Positions 22,804 through 33,339 of a stretch of 64,000 nucleotides of DNA are shown here, piece by piece. Numbering within the stretch: position 1 is the first letter of the stretch; the number at the start of each line of letters is the position of its first letter. A program made the position numbers and the translations under genes. A model generated the notes under the pieces. It saw nothing but the letters and a program-made list of their open reading frames with translations. It ran no database searches and was not told the DNA's origin. This stretch comes from Tipula vernalis (Eukaryota > Arthropoda > Insecta > Diptera > Tipulidae): positions 92,728,311-92,792,310 of the forward strand of contig OY282560.1 in assembly GCA_958295665.1 (NCBI GenBank), written 5' to 3'.

Positions 22804-22858
22804 ACCTCACTATAACGGACATCGACGGGATCAAAAGAGTTGCCCGTTGTAGTGAGGT
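22804..22858. repeat. Hairpin with pogo/Tigger-like arms
   Basis: ACCTCACTATAACGG (22804-22818) pairs with CCGTTGTAGTGAGGT (22844-22858), with one mismatch across a 25-base loop. The arm resembles the CAGT(A/T)AAACCTC.(A/C)TATAACGGAC ends of pogo/Tigger-type elements (recalled, not searched). If so, this is a very short internally deleted copy. Confidence 0.5.
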
Positions 22859-22879
22859 GTCCCTTGTGATTTGTTTTGT

Positions 22880-23118
22880 TGTAAAAAATTTATTGGGATT
22901 CTATTTCTTATCTGATTTTGATGAAATTCAGCATGCCCGGTGGAAATGGGATTCTAAAATGATTTATAGAACAAGAATTTAAATACATTTAAAACAACGA
23001 TTTAGTATTCCATTTCCAGCGCTAGTTAGCCATATTTCAGAAGTTCATCTAAAAATGCTGAATTTTATCAAAATCGGATAAGAATTGGCCAAGTTCCTTC
23101 ATAAATGGCCATATACCA
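22880..23118. repeat. 106-bp family, inverted pair
   Basis: A reverse-orientation unit (TTTTGATGAAATTCAGCATG, GGAAATGGGATTCTAAAATG) is followed directly by a forward unit (CATTTCCAGCGC, GGCCAAGTTCC, ATGGCCATA). The head-to-head pairing matches the arrangement in the fold-back-like element at 55149-58309. Confidence 0.75.
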
Positions 23119-23249
23119 GAATTAACTAATGCTCCTATATCATAGCAGAAATGTATGTTCGTGTCCGCTCAAGTTTTGTTTAAGCAAATCCGCTATCAAA
23201 ACAATGGAGAGGCAATGGGGCAGTCAGCATTGAAGCGATAAACGAAACC

Positions 23250-24020
23250 TCTGGTAATATCAGCTTACCTAGCTTCTTATGAAGAGGATATTCCACCAAT
23301 CATTCTAGGTGAGCTAATCCTGGAGGCTCAGAAGCGCAAGGTTGGAGTCATCCTGGGGAGTGATGCAAATTCTCATCAGACGATCTGGGGAATTACGGAC
23401 ACAAATGAACGAGGTGAGTTACTCCTAGATTACATTTTAAGTAAGCCGACTTTTATAACTAGAAATAGACAGGAGGTATTGGATATTACACTTGTCTCAA
23501 AGTTTTTGATGATTAGTCTGTTAAACTGGAAAGTTTCTGAGGACCACTCCTTTTCTGAATTGAAATGAACTTGGCTTCTCCAGAAGGTTCAATTTGTAGA
23601 AATAGGAGGAAAACCAACTGGGATACCTTTAGTACAATTCTGTGTAATTCACTAAAAGCTCATGTGCCAAAACCTCCAAAAACTGCGCAAGAGCTTGATG
23701 GCTTAGTGGACGAGCTGTCCGGCGCTTTTAGTGAAACGATGCTGGGCTCTAGTCCTCTTAGCAGGCGTAGGGGTAAATCTCGGCCACACTGGTGGCCCAA
23801 GGAGATTCAACAAATACGTCAAAAATGCAAAATTCTCTTTAAAACAGCAAGGAAAACAAGAACCGCTGTAGGCTGGGACTCCTGTAAGGAAGTCCTCAAA
23901 ATTTACAAATATCAATTGAGAAGTGCCAAGAACAGACCTTGGAGCCTATACTGTAGCAAAATCCAGGTGTCTTCGGAGATGTCTAGACTACGCAAAGTAC
24001 GTAGTAATATGGACCACTAA
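23250..24020 (+). pseudogene. LOA/I-type non-LTR copy 1, endonuclease and linker
   Basis: Broken frames encode LGELILEAQKRKVGVILGSD, then ANSHQTIWGITDTNERGELL and NRQEVLDITLVS, which are motifs of an AP-type endonuclease (family DANAHH..WGS.D.N.RGE.L). The 151-codon frame at 23565-24020 is the linker, with KTNWDTFSTILCNSL, KPPKTAQELDGLV and the basic RRRGKSRPHWWPKEI block. The same order is found in the second copy at 25116. Several frameshifts and stops are present, and the endonuclease N-terminus is missing. Confidence 0.85.
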
Positions 24021-24059
24021 TTAGTGCGGAATCATTGGAACTTCTGCTGGAAACTCATT

Positions 24060-24990
24060 TTATGGGAGATCTGTAGAGACTGTTCTTCATTCTCTTATAT
24101 ATTTCATTGAGAAATCTTTCGAGTATATAGCAACTTCGCAATGGTAACCTTTTTGTTTATTGAGGGGGCCTTTAACAACGTGCTTCCAGGGGCTATAACT
24201 TGGGAACTTTCAAATCTGGGAATAGATGAAGCACTCAAGGACTAGATAGATCAAATGCTAAGAGGCAGGATCATAATTGCTAGTTTTGGGGGAGTCCTCC
24301 GCCAGAACATTTGCAAGCAGAGGTACGCCGCAGGGTGGGATACTATCCCCCTACTTTGGAATTTAATCATAAATGACCTGTTTTTAAGACTGGAGGACAA
24401 TGGCTTCAAGGTGGCTACCTAGTGAGCTTATGCATAATGCCCTGGGCATTCTTTCATCATGGGCCAATGGCTGTGGGTTGAATGTGAACCCACACAAAAC
24501 CGAATTGGTTCTCTTCTCTAGGAAATTAAACTTCCTCATATTGATCTTCCCACTTTAAATGGGTCCAGCTTGATTTTTACAGATGAAGCGAAGTTTCTGG
24601 GTCTTGTTTTGGATAGCAAATTAAATTGGAACGTACATTGGCTTTATACCGCAGTAGTCAGACCAACACATTTATAAGGGGTAACAGTCTGGTGGCCTGT
24701 TCTGGACAAAACTTCAACCAAAAGCTGTTGACAAAAGTTCAGAGAACAACCTCTCTGTGGATCAGTGGTACACTGAGGACCATATCCACTGAGGCACTGG
24801 AGACTCTGTTATTTTTAACTCCTCTAGATATCTTGGGGAAACAGTTGGCAGCTTGCACTGCCATACGACTGAAATCCACCACAATGGGACTTTGGGAGTT
24901 CAGCGATGGAGCGATTGACGGCTATGGGTAGTCGTCTATCCCTGGACTCAAACGAGGAAGATCGGGTCGAGTCGATGGGGGAGGAGGGTG
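24060..24990 (+). pseudogene. LOA/I-type non-LTR copy 1, RT remnant
   Basis: Motifs in several frames include YGRSVETVLHSLI, SRGTPQGGILSPYFG and GLNVNPHKTELVLFSR, plus the post-RT segment QRTTSLWISGTLRTISTEAL and LLFLTPLDILGKQLAACTAI. The catalytic YADD region is disrupted (stops around 24420). It is a heavily decayed relative of the copy at 26263-27510, too diverged to be a recent duplicate. No RNase H follows, so the 3' end is truncated. Confidence 0.85.
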
Positions 24991-25115
24991 GCATAAAGAG
25001 CCAACACGGAGCACCGTAAGGGAGCATCAGGATTGATGACGTCCCCCTAGGACCGAGATATTAAACCCTACCGCGACAGCGGAGGGTATATGAAGGAACG
25101 TAAGTTGATTTATTT

Positions 25116-25873
25116 ATGCTGAGCACGGTTCAGATTAATTTTCACCATTCTAAGGCTGCTTCAACAGCCTTGATCCTCAGACTGACCAAATCGGATGAGG
25201 TCATAATCCTAGTTCAAGAACCCTGGATTAGTAAAAACAAGATCTGTGGCCTCGGTGTAAAAGGGTATACAATTTTATACTGTTCTGGGTCCGATAAGAT
25301 CAGATCTTGCATTCTCGCTAAAAATAACTTGAGTATTTTTCTTCTTCCACAATATAGTAGTGGAGACGTAACGGCAGTCGGCCTGGAGACGGGAGGCTGC
25401 TTACTATGGCTGGTTTCAGCCTATATGGACCGAGAGAAGGAGGTTCCGCCGGATAACCTTGGGGAACTGATACTCGAAGCGGAACGGGAGAAGATCGGTA
25501 TTGATTACTTATTGGGTACTAACCTTGCAGTGTGTAATCTGGGGCAAGAGCCCACTTTTATTATTAGTAACAGGCAGGAGGTACTGGATGTTACCTTTGC
25601 ATCAGACTCCATTACACATATGGTCAAAGAATGTAGGGTGGCGAAGGAACACTCCTTCTCGGACCATTGGTAAGTGACGTTTAATATTGACATTCAACCT
25701 GTTACCTGGAAAGCCTTCAGGAATCCTAGAAGGACTAACTGGAACAAATACGGGGAAGTGTTAGTAGGACTCTTACCGACCGATGCTCCGAAGCCCCCAG
25801 CCACAGAGAAGGAGCTGAATTTCCTGGTGGGGGAAATCACAAGTGCCTGCAACTTGTTCTTGGACACTGCTTG
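25116..25873 (+). pseudogene. LOA/I-type non-LTR copy 2, endonuclease
   Basis: The frame opens with QINFHHSKAASTALILRLTK, EVIILVQEPWISKNKI and GGCLLWLVSAYMDREKEVPP, the start of an AP-type endonuclease with its QEPW motif. Between EREKIGIDYL and GTNLAVCNLG about 20-25 residues are missing; these would include the catalytic DANAHH..WGS segment. It resumes with EPTFIISNRQEVLDVTFAS and the terminal EHSFSDHW. A stop at 25673 separates the linker (RTNWNKYGEVLVGLL, 25674-25873). Confidence 0.9.
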
Positions 25874-26262
25874 AAACCGATATGGTGGTCCAGGAAGTTG
25901 GGAATCCTCCGTTCAGGGTGTAGGAAACATTGAATAGAGCAAAGGGCTCTAGGGAAGCTCAGGACTGGGACTCCTATAAGGAGCACCTTATATGAAAAGG
26001 AAATAAGGAAAGCGCGGAGGAGGTCTTAGAGACTATTATGTGATAAAATGGAAGGTGTTTCGGAGACTTCGCGCCTCAGAAAATCTTATCTAAAAGTCCA
26101 ACGAGTCCTAGTTACTTAATTAAACCAGATGGGCTGTGGACAACGTCTAGTGGGGAATTATTGGCGCTTTTGTTTGATACCCATTTCCCAGGAAGTGTGG
26201 GTGTGTCGACAGAGCTTGGTAGTACTAGGGAAAAATTATCGTCGGGTTGATCGGAGGAAATC

Positions 26263-27262
26263 GTGTGCAAAACCCGGATATTATGGGCACTAAACGGCTT
26301 TAAACCCTATAAATCGGCAGGCCCGGACTGTATCATCCCAGCAGAACTGCAAAAACATTCGTCGATCATTCTCCCATGGCTGGAGGTGATCTTCAGGGGG
26401 TGTCTAAAACTGAGACCGATAACTCTATCATCCTTTCTGTTGAAAACATTGGAAAGACTGATCGACGTGTATATACGTGCAAAAATAAAACCCAGTAATT
26501 GGGCGACTTCTCACCATGCGTACTGGAAAGGGAGATCTGTGGAGACGGCTCTGCATTCCCTGGTGCGAACAATTGAGAAATCAATCCACTCGAAAGAGTA
26601 CTGTATGGTAGCCTTCCTCGATATAGAGGGCGCCTTTAACAATGTCAGGACGGAGGCAGTTCGGGAAGGACTATCTTTATTAGAAGTGGACTACCCCTTA
26701 GGGAGGTTGATAAATCAGATGCTAGAAGGCAGGATATGGGGGAATCCACCATTAGGAGGCGAGTAGTTTGAGGAACTCCACAAGATGGTGTCCTATCACC
26801 TCTTCTCTGGAACATAGTTATCAATGGATTACTTTTGGAACTGGAGAGGGAGGGAATAGGTGTGATAGCGTATGCAGAGGACGTAGCAATAGCGATCTCG
26901 CGGAAGTACCTAGGCACGATTAAGGAAGTCATGCAACACGCGCTCATAATCATTACAAAGTGGGCCAGCTAATGTGGGCTGGGTATAAATTCATCCAAAA
27001 CAGAGCTGGTACTCCTCACCAAGAAATATAAAAATCCGGTAGTCGCCCCTCCTACCTTAAATGGCACGGCCCTGGCCTTTACTGATAAGGCAAGATTTCT
27101 GGGCATAATCTTGGACAGTAAGCTAAATTGGATGCCCAATATTTTAGAGAGAGTAAAGAAGTCCACCATGGCTCTGTACTCATGTAGGAACGCCTTCGAT
27201 AAGAGATGGGATCTAAAACCAGAGCTGGTACACTGGCTCGTCACCGGTGTGGTGGCCAGCAC
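26263..27262 (+). pseudogene. LOA/I-type non-LTR copy 2, reverse transcriptase
   Basis: The frame at 26263-26763 reads GFKPYKSAGPDCIIPAELQK, LSSFLLKTLERLIDVYI, KGRSVETALHSLVRTIEK and VAFLDIEGAFNNV. The KPSHTTPKDFRPI-type segment before LSSFLL is deleted. The frame then breaks, and shifted frames give CGLGINSSKTELVLLTKKYK-type sequence and YSCRNAFDKRWDLKPELV. The catalytic motif reads YAED (TAT GCA GAG GAC, 26871-26882) in place of YADD, so the first Asp of the pair is Glu. Together with the deletions this predicts no polymerase activity. Confidence 0.9.
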
Positions 27263-27510
27263 TAAACAAGAAAACTTATAAGAATAAGATAAAGAAGGTA
27301 CGGAGAACGGCCTGCTTGCTTATAAGCGGGGCACTGAGGACAACCCCTACACGAGCTTTGGAGGCTATGTTCTATATTCTTCCTGTCGACATCTTTGGTA
27401 AGCAGAGAGCGGCAACTACGGCTGCACGACTCTCTGCCGTGTTTGAGATGTCTTCAGACGGGCCACTCGACGATTGGCAGGTCGCTAAAGGCAGATGTGG
27501 AGAATAGTGA
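27247..27510 (+). pseudogene. LOA/I-type non-LTR copy 2, post-RT segment
   Basis: The 86-codon frame holds KKVRRTACLLISGALRTTPT, RALEAMFYILPVDIFGKQ and RAATTAARLSAVFE. This conserved block lies between the RT thumb and RNase H in elements of this type, and the same block is recognisable in copy 1 near 24740-24880. Confidence 0.85.
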
Positions 27511-27559
27511 CTACACGATACCGATTGTATGCTTTGAAAAAGGTTTCCGGACTCTTCTC

Positions 27560-28040
27560 CCCTCAAGGGAATCCTGGGGGAACAGGTCAATAACAGAAAC
27601 TGGAAGTATACAATACTATACTGACGGCTTCAAGCTAGACGGCAAAGTCGGAGCAGGAGTCTATTGTGACAAATTAAATATTAATATATCCGTTCGTCTT
27701 CCTGATCAATGCAGTGTGTACCAAGCGGAGGTGGTAGCGATTGAGGAAGCGCTGACTTGGTTGAAGCATAATGTCATATCCACAAGGGATATAACAATAT
27801 ATGTGGACAGTCAAGCGGCAATCATTCACTGGAATCAGTTTCTCTGACGTCCGTGGTGGCATTGAAGTGCCGCTTATCTCTTAACGAGATGAGTGAGCAT
27901 TTCAATATCCAGATAGTCTGGGTCCCCGGTCACTCGGACGTAATGGGGTAACTGCAGGGCGGACGAACTGGCAAGGCAAGGCACAACTCTCCAATTGAAA
28001 CCGGAAAGGGCAAATCTGGGGACGCCCATAGCAGCGTTTT
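27560..28040 (+). pseudogene. LOA/I-type non-LTR copy 2, RNase H
   Basis: The domain reads IQYYTDGFKLDGKVGAGVY (first Asp), YQAEVVAIEEALTWLK (Glu) and ITIYVDSQAAIIHW (second Asp). After a frame change and a stop at 27847 comes VWVPGHSDV, then NCRADELARQGT, the terminal His/Asp segment. All four expected acidic and histidine sites can be found, but not in one frame. A cellular-type RNase H after the RT is why the I/LOA group is preferred over Jockey. Confidence 0.88.
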
Positions 28041-28199
28041 GTAGGGCGCTTAGAAATGAGGCGATAGCCTCGGCATAGAAGAGGTGAACTAATAACACAA
28101 CATGCTATATAGCGCGGCAAGTCTGGCCGAAACTGGAGTTGATGCGCTCCAAAACACTACTATCCCTACGTAGACCTGAATTAAGTATAGTCGTGGGGG

Positions 28200-28468
28200 T
28201 GCTCACAGGCAAATGACTTCTGTAGAAGCTGTAAGATGAGGAGGAAGAGACTCTGAGCCACTTCCTCTGCTCATGCCCGGCGCTAGCTTACAGGAGGCAT
28301 AAACAAATGAGCAAGTATAGTTTGGACGGCCTTATGGATCTCGAGAACTGCAATGTGCGAGATATCTTACGCTACATAAGTAGCTGAAAATGGTTCCAAT
28401 GAAGGTGTAAGGGGAGTAGGATCCCTTGGTATCACAATGGACCGTCATCTGTCTAAGTGTGCGTGGAA
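28200..28468 (+). pseudogene. LOA/I-type non-LTR copy 2, C-terminus and 3' end
   Basis: The translation carries CRSCK, EEETLSHFLCSCPALAYRR and VRDILRYIS, a C-terminal Cys/His region usual in this group. The 3' UTR ends near GGTATCACAATGGACC (about 28428-28443). At about 28469 the 175-bp satellite begins mid-monomer. No poly(A) tail was seen at the junction. Confidence 0.75.
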
Positions 28469-30103
28469 GCAAGTGAAAGTGGAATCCTAACGTTCTTTTC
28501 CCCAACATTTTCCGAAAATGTCATATGTTCTGGATTGAGTGGTTCTAGTTCAATATGAAAATGTCCATTTCAGCCGTAGTAACCTCTTAGAAATTTCTAA
28601 AGAAAATTCTTGAAAATTTTGATTTTTAATTTAAACGTACTAAGCAACTAAAAGTGGAATCCTAACGTTCTTTTCCCCAACATTTTTCGGAAATGTGTTA
28701 TGTTTTGGATAGAGTGGTTCTAGTCCAATCTGAAAATGTCGTTTTCACCATAGTAACCACTTGGAAATATCTAAAGAAAATTCATGAAAATTTTGATTTC
28801 TGATTTAAACATACTAAGCAAGTAAAAGTGGAATTCTAACAAACTTTTCCTAAACATTTTTCGGAAATGTGTTATAACCTCTTAGAAATATCTAAAGGAA
28901 ATTCTTGAAAATTTTGATTTTTGATTTTAACGTACTAAGCAAATACAGGTGGAATCCTAACGTTCTTTTCCCCAACATTTTCCGAAAATGTGATGTGTTT
29001 TGGATTGAGTGGTGCTAGTCCAATATGAAAATGTCGATTTCAGCCATAGTAACCACTTGGAAATATCTAAAGAAAATTCATGAAAATTTTGATTTTAACG
29101 TACTAAGCAAGTGAAAGTGGAATCCTAACGTTCTTTTCCCCAACATTTTCCGGAAATGTGTTATGTTTTGAATAGAGTGGTTCTAGTCCAATCTGAAAAT
29201 GTTGTTTTCAGCCATAGTAACCACTTGGAAATATCTAAAGAAAATTCTTGAAAATTTTGATTTATGATTTTAACGTACTAAGCAAGTAAAAGTGGAATCC
29301 TAACGTTCTTTTCCCCAACATTTTCCGGAAATGTGTTATGTTTTGAATAGAGTGGTTTTAGTCCAATCTGAAAATGTCCATTTCAGCCGTAGTAACCTCT
29401 TGGAAATTTCTAAAGAAAATTCTTGAAAATTTTGATTTATGATTTTAACGTACTAAGCAAGTAAAAGTGGAATCCTAACGTTCTTTTCCCCAACATTTTC
29501 CGAAAATGTCATATGTTCTGGATTGAGTGGTTCTAGTTCAATATGAAAATGTCCATTTCTAGTCCAATCTGAAAATGTCGATTTCAGCCATAGTAACCAC
29601 TTGGAAATATCTAAAGGAAATTCATGAATATTTTGATTTTTGATTTTAACGTACTAAGCAAGTAAATGTGGAATCCTAACGTTCTTTTCCCCAACATTTT
29701 CCGAAAATGTCATATGTTCTGGATTGAGTGGTTCTAGTCCAATCTGAAAATGTCCATTTCAGCCGTAGTAACCTCTTAGAAATTTCTAAAGAAAATTCTT
29801 GAATATTTTGATTTTTGATTTTAACGTACTAAGCAAATTCAGGTGGAATCCTAACGTTCTTTTCCCCAACATTTTCCGGAAATGTGATATGTTTTGGATA
29901 GAGTGGTTCTAGTTCAATCTGAAAATGTCGATTTCAGCCATAGTAACCACTTGGAAATATCTAAAGAAAATTCATGAAAATTTTGATTTTTGATTTTAGC
30001 GTACTAAGCAAGTGAAAGTGGAATCCTAACGTTCTTTTCCCCAACATTTTCCGGAAATGTGGTATGTTCTGGATTGAGTGGTTCTAGTTCAATATGAAAA
30101 TAT
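28469..30103. repeat. 175-bp tandem satellite, about nine units
   Basis: The landmark GTGGAATCCTAACGTTC falls at about 28479, 28654, 28828 (GAATTCTAAC variant), 28949, 29117, 29292, 29467, 29668, 29843 and 30018. Spacing is mostly 174-175 bp, with one 121-bp unit (internal deletion) and one 201-bp unit (partial duplication near 29545). Other landmarks are CCCCAACATTTTCCGAAAAT, TTCAGCCATAGTAACC and TTTTAACGTACTAAGCAA. It differs in sequence from the 173-bp satellite at 1-3430. Confidence 0.96.
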
Positions 30104-32592
30104 ATATTAATGTACAATATTTCAAATATTTTAAATGTCTATGTTAAAATATATAATTTTCGCCTAAATGACAATGTTTTTTTACCTAAACACATACATT
30201 CTCACATTCACATTTGTTGTTGTTGGTTTAGGACAGTTTAGGACAAAATTCTCATCCGTAAATATTTGATTGAATATTGGCCCATAAATGTTCCTGATCC
30301 CCGTCGTATGGTGATGGACTAATTGGTTTGAAGTTGGCAATGAATTTAGCATGCTGGTGTTTTATACCACTATGTAGATATTTGGTGAAAGTCAGCATTG
30401 TTACAGGGGTTGGAAATATATGTGGGGTTGAACCTGGTATAAAAAACTAAGAACACGGTTTGGAAATAAGACCTTAAGGTTATCCAATAACTAATCTTTT
30501 AATAATGAGATAATAACTGGTGTATTTCTGCAGATTATTATTGCAACGGATTCGTTCAATATATTTTATTTAAATTATGAAATAAGCTACATCTTAATAA
30601 GTTTGAAGTGTAATTGTTACCAAATAATTTTTTTCGTGCTACTAATGCTAATATGTACCTACTAATCAAATTTTATCAAATTTCGGGATGGTATTGATTT
30701 TTTCATACAATACAATTATTTTTTCGTGCTATTATGGATTTTAGCAAGGAAACACACCAAAATTAAAAAAAGCCTTTTCGGGATGATTTTTCGGCCTAAC
30801 TTCACATACATCTGAGGTGTGAGATGTTATCACGTCAAAAGAGTGTTAGATCCTCCTAATTCAATTTCTTGTCTTTTTCTTTTTTCTTTTGTTTTTTATT
30901 TCCCTTTATGATAAATATTCAATTAGATTAGACAACATTAAACATTACAAATTAATATTGAAGTAAAATTTAACAAAAGTATCACAATCAAAAATTTATG
31001 TCCAGTCATTTTTCCGCTTTATACCGTCTTTTAAAAATTTGATATCGCATACAGAAGACCGGAAGATTGTTATATTCCGTACTAAATATTTAACATTTGA
31101 CTACTTGGGCAGACAGACTTTATTGAATTAATAAATGGGGGTAGCTCAAAACTGTTTATGACGCTATAGTTTTAATGTTTTAATAAACCGAGATTGCACA
31201 ATGAATGAAACATATGAAAACTTAATGAAAATATTCAGCTGGAAATTTTGAAAATTATACACTTTAACCCGTAATAATTTATTTATTAAAAACCTAACAC
31301 AAAAAGTAATTGTGCTTAACAAATCAAACAATCAAGACCATAATAAATAATAAAAGAACAAATCCATCTTAATTAGAAACATTGAACAAACAACAAAAAA
31401 AACGAATTAATGTAATTTTTTTTTTTGTCCGGATGATGAATTAATTAATTAATATAATTAAGTGAATTTCCTTTTTTTTTTGTATTTTTGTGTAACTATG
31501 TATCACTATTTTTTTTTTTTTTTACTTTCACGACACGGTATAACATAACAGCCAAACAACAAACCTTTATCCAGTTCCAGCGACAAACGGTGCTTCATTA
31601 TAATATTCATTATGAATAACCACAAAATTTACTTTGCACACTTTTGTTTGTGGTATAACAAAAAAAAACACTTTGTCCAATAATTTATAATTATATCACA
31701 AATAATGGTTTAAAAAAATCATTTTCAAATTGTTTCGGCACATATGTGCACAACTAATGTTAAGTTTTAATAACCGATTAAACTATGTACTTATATTTTG
31801 CTACACTACCTACTCGTACACGTACAAAACATTACATCGCACAACTTTATAGAATTATGGCTAATTTTAAACTGAAATATACGAATTGGAAAAGTTCGTT
31901 TTCATTTCGAGGTTTGTGTATGTTGTTGTAATTTTTATAGACAATTTCTTGTCTTTTTAATTTTGCTTTTTTTTTAGTTTTATAAGAAATGATATACAAG
32001 ATTATGGTTATTATATCTGGTCATACAAAATTCTTTATGATTACTCTGCATATAGAGTAGATTCTGTCCTTGTCTCTCTCTCTGCGTTACACAAATTTTT
32101 AGTACGTTAGCAGCTAGTTTGCTAAATAAAGATCATAGCGTTCCGTATCTCAGGTGGTGAAATCAAAAAATTGTTTTTTCGGACAAACCAGTTATCGATA
32201 TCGATTAACATAAAACAATAACAAAACTGTTGGTTTTACAAAAGTTAGTTTACCATTTAGACTTTACGTATGGTGTTCTTTTTGTGGTTTGTTATTGTAA
32301 TGATATGACATTGGACGACAAATTAATTGATTTAGTATACATAATCCGCGCTAGAATTGAAGGTCTCGAAATTTAGTACTAAATGTGGTATTTGAATTAA
32401 AATCTATCATATATAAAATAAAAAAATGAAGTGTGACGATGGGAGTGATGGGACTTTTTTTTGAGATATTTGCAAAATAAATTGTCTGGTCCATGGAAGC
32501 TGCCATTTACGGTTGGTTGATTTTCATTAAAATTTACTGGGACCTCCCAATTTTTGAAAAAAACCTTAAATATGAAGTTTAGCTCCATTGAA
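30104..32592. other. Unassigned AT-rich DNA
   Basis: Long T-rich and A-rich runs (for example near 31417, 31510 and 31660) and no coding motifs. No repeat structure beyond homopolymers was recognised. A run of poly-lysine/asparagine short frames is expected from base composition. Confidence 0.45.
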
Positions 32593-32825
32593 CCAGCGCC
32601 TACTGTATAAATAAGAGCCTTCAGTACCGACTGTATTTTTTACTAAGCTTAAAATAAAGTACATACAATTTTTCTTTACTATGAATGGGAAAACGATTAT
32701 TTTCATTTAAAATTTTAATTTATTATAGAATTATAAGCTTTTGTTTTGTTTTTATACGAAAATGTTCATGAAGCATATCATTATATTTGATTGAAAAATT
32801 GAGTCATGAAAATGTTTATTTCTTA
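32593..32825 (+). repeat. Left part of an interrupted tandem duplicate
   Basis: The segment runs from ACCAGCGCCTAC through TTTACTATGAATG and TTTTTATACGAAAATGTTCAT to CATGAAAATGTTTATTTCTTA. Its continuation lies past the transposon at 37716 (TTAGTGAAAATCGTC to ATACGTCATAA, about 37795). The uninterrupted paralogue is at 37810-38045. Confidence 0.85.
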
Positions 32826-32875
32826 GGACGTGTTCGAAATTTGTGATAATTATTCCAGCTGTAATAATTATGACA
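32826..32875. repeat. Left terminal inverted repeat
   Basis: It pairs with 37666-37715. The first 28 bases match with one substitution (GGACGTGTTCGAA, A or G, TTTGTGATAAT), then the match is imperfect to about base 50. The motif TGTGATAAT or its complement is repeated inside each end (32891 and 37643), possibly as binding sites. Confidence 0.93.
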
Positions 32876-33339
32876 TTATTTTGTATGCAACCAAATTATC
32901 ACAGCCACTCCCAGCAAACGTGAGTTCACTAGTTTTAAAAATTTTTGTTTGCAACCAATTTTTTCGCATTTAATTGTAAATAAAGCGAAACGAAACTATG
33001 TAAAAGGTACTTGCAGCTCATTCTATAGTCTCCTTTGATTTGATTGTTTTTGTTTTTGACATTATTATAATAAACATATATGTTACAATCCATTTTTTCT
33101 TTAAAATATTCTGGTGATTTATTAGTTTTGTTTGTTATTGTACTAAATAAGTCGTGAATTGTTGTTTTTTTAGATATTATAATATACCATAATATGGTAT
33201 TATAGATATTATCTATAGATAGAAAAGATTTTTTTAGATAATTTGAAAATTCGTAAGTTAACATTTTGTTTTAAAGTGTGTTTATACATGGTCCATAAAT
33301 TTCATTAAACTATAACGATTTTCAAACAAACAGATTAAA

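Noticed and set aside
22804..22858. Transcription terminator or small RNA gene
   Set aside because: The hairpin arms look more like transposon termini. Bacterial-style terminators are not expected, and no RNA gene features are present.
32935..33264. 109-codon minus-strand frame just left of the transposase
   Set aside because: Lys, Asn, Tyr and Ile dominate as expected for AT-rich DNA. No motif was recognised, and it lies in the transposon left end. It cannot be excluded as a small transposon gene.
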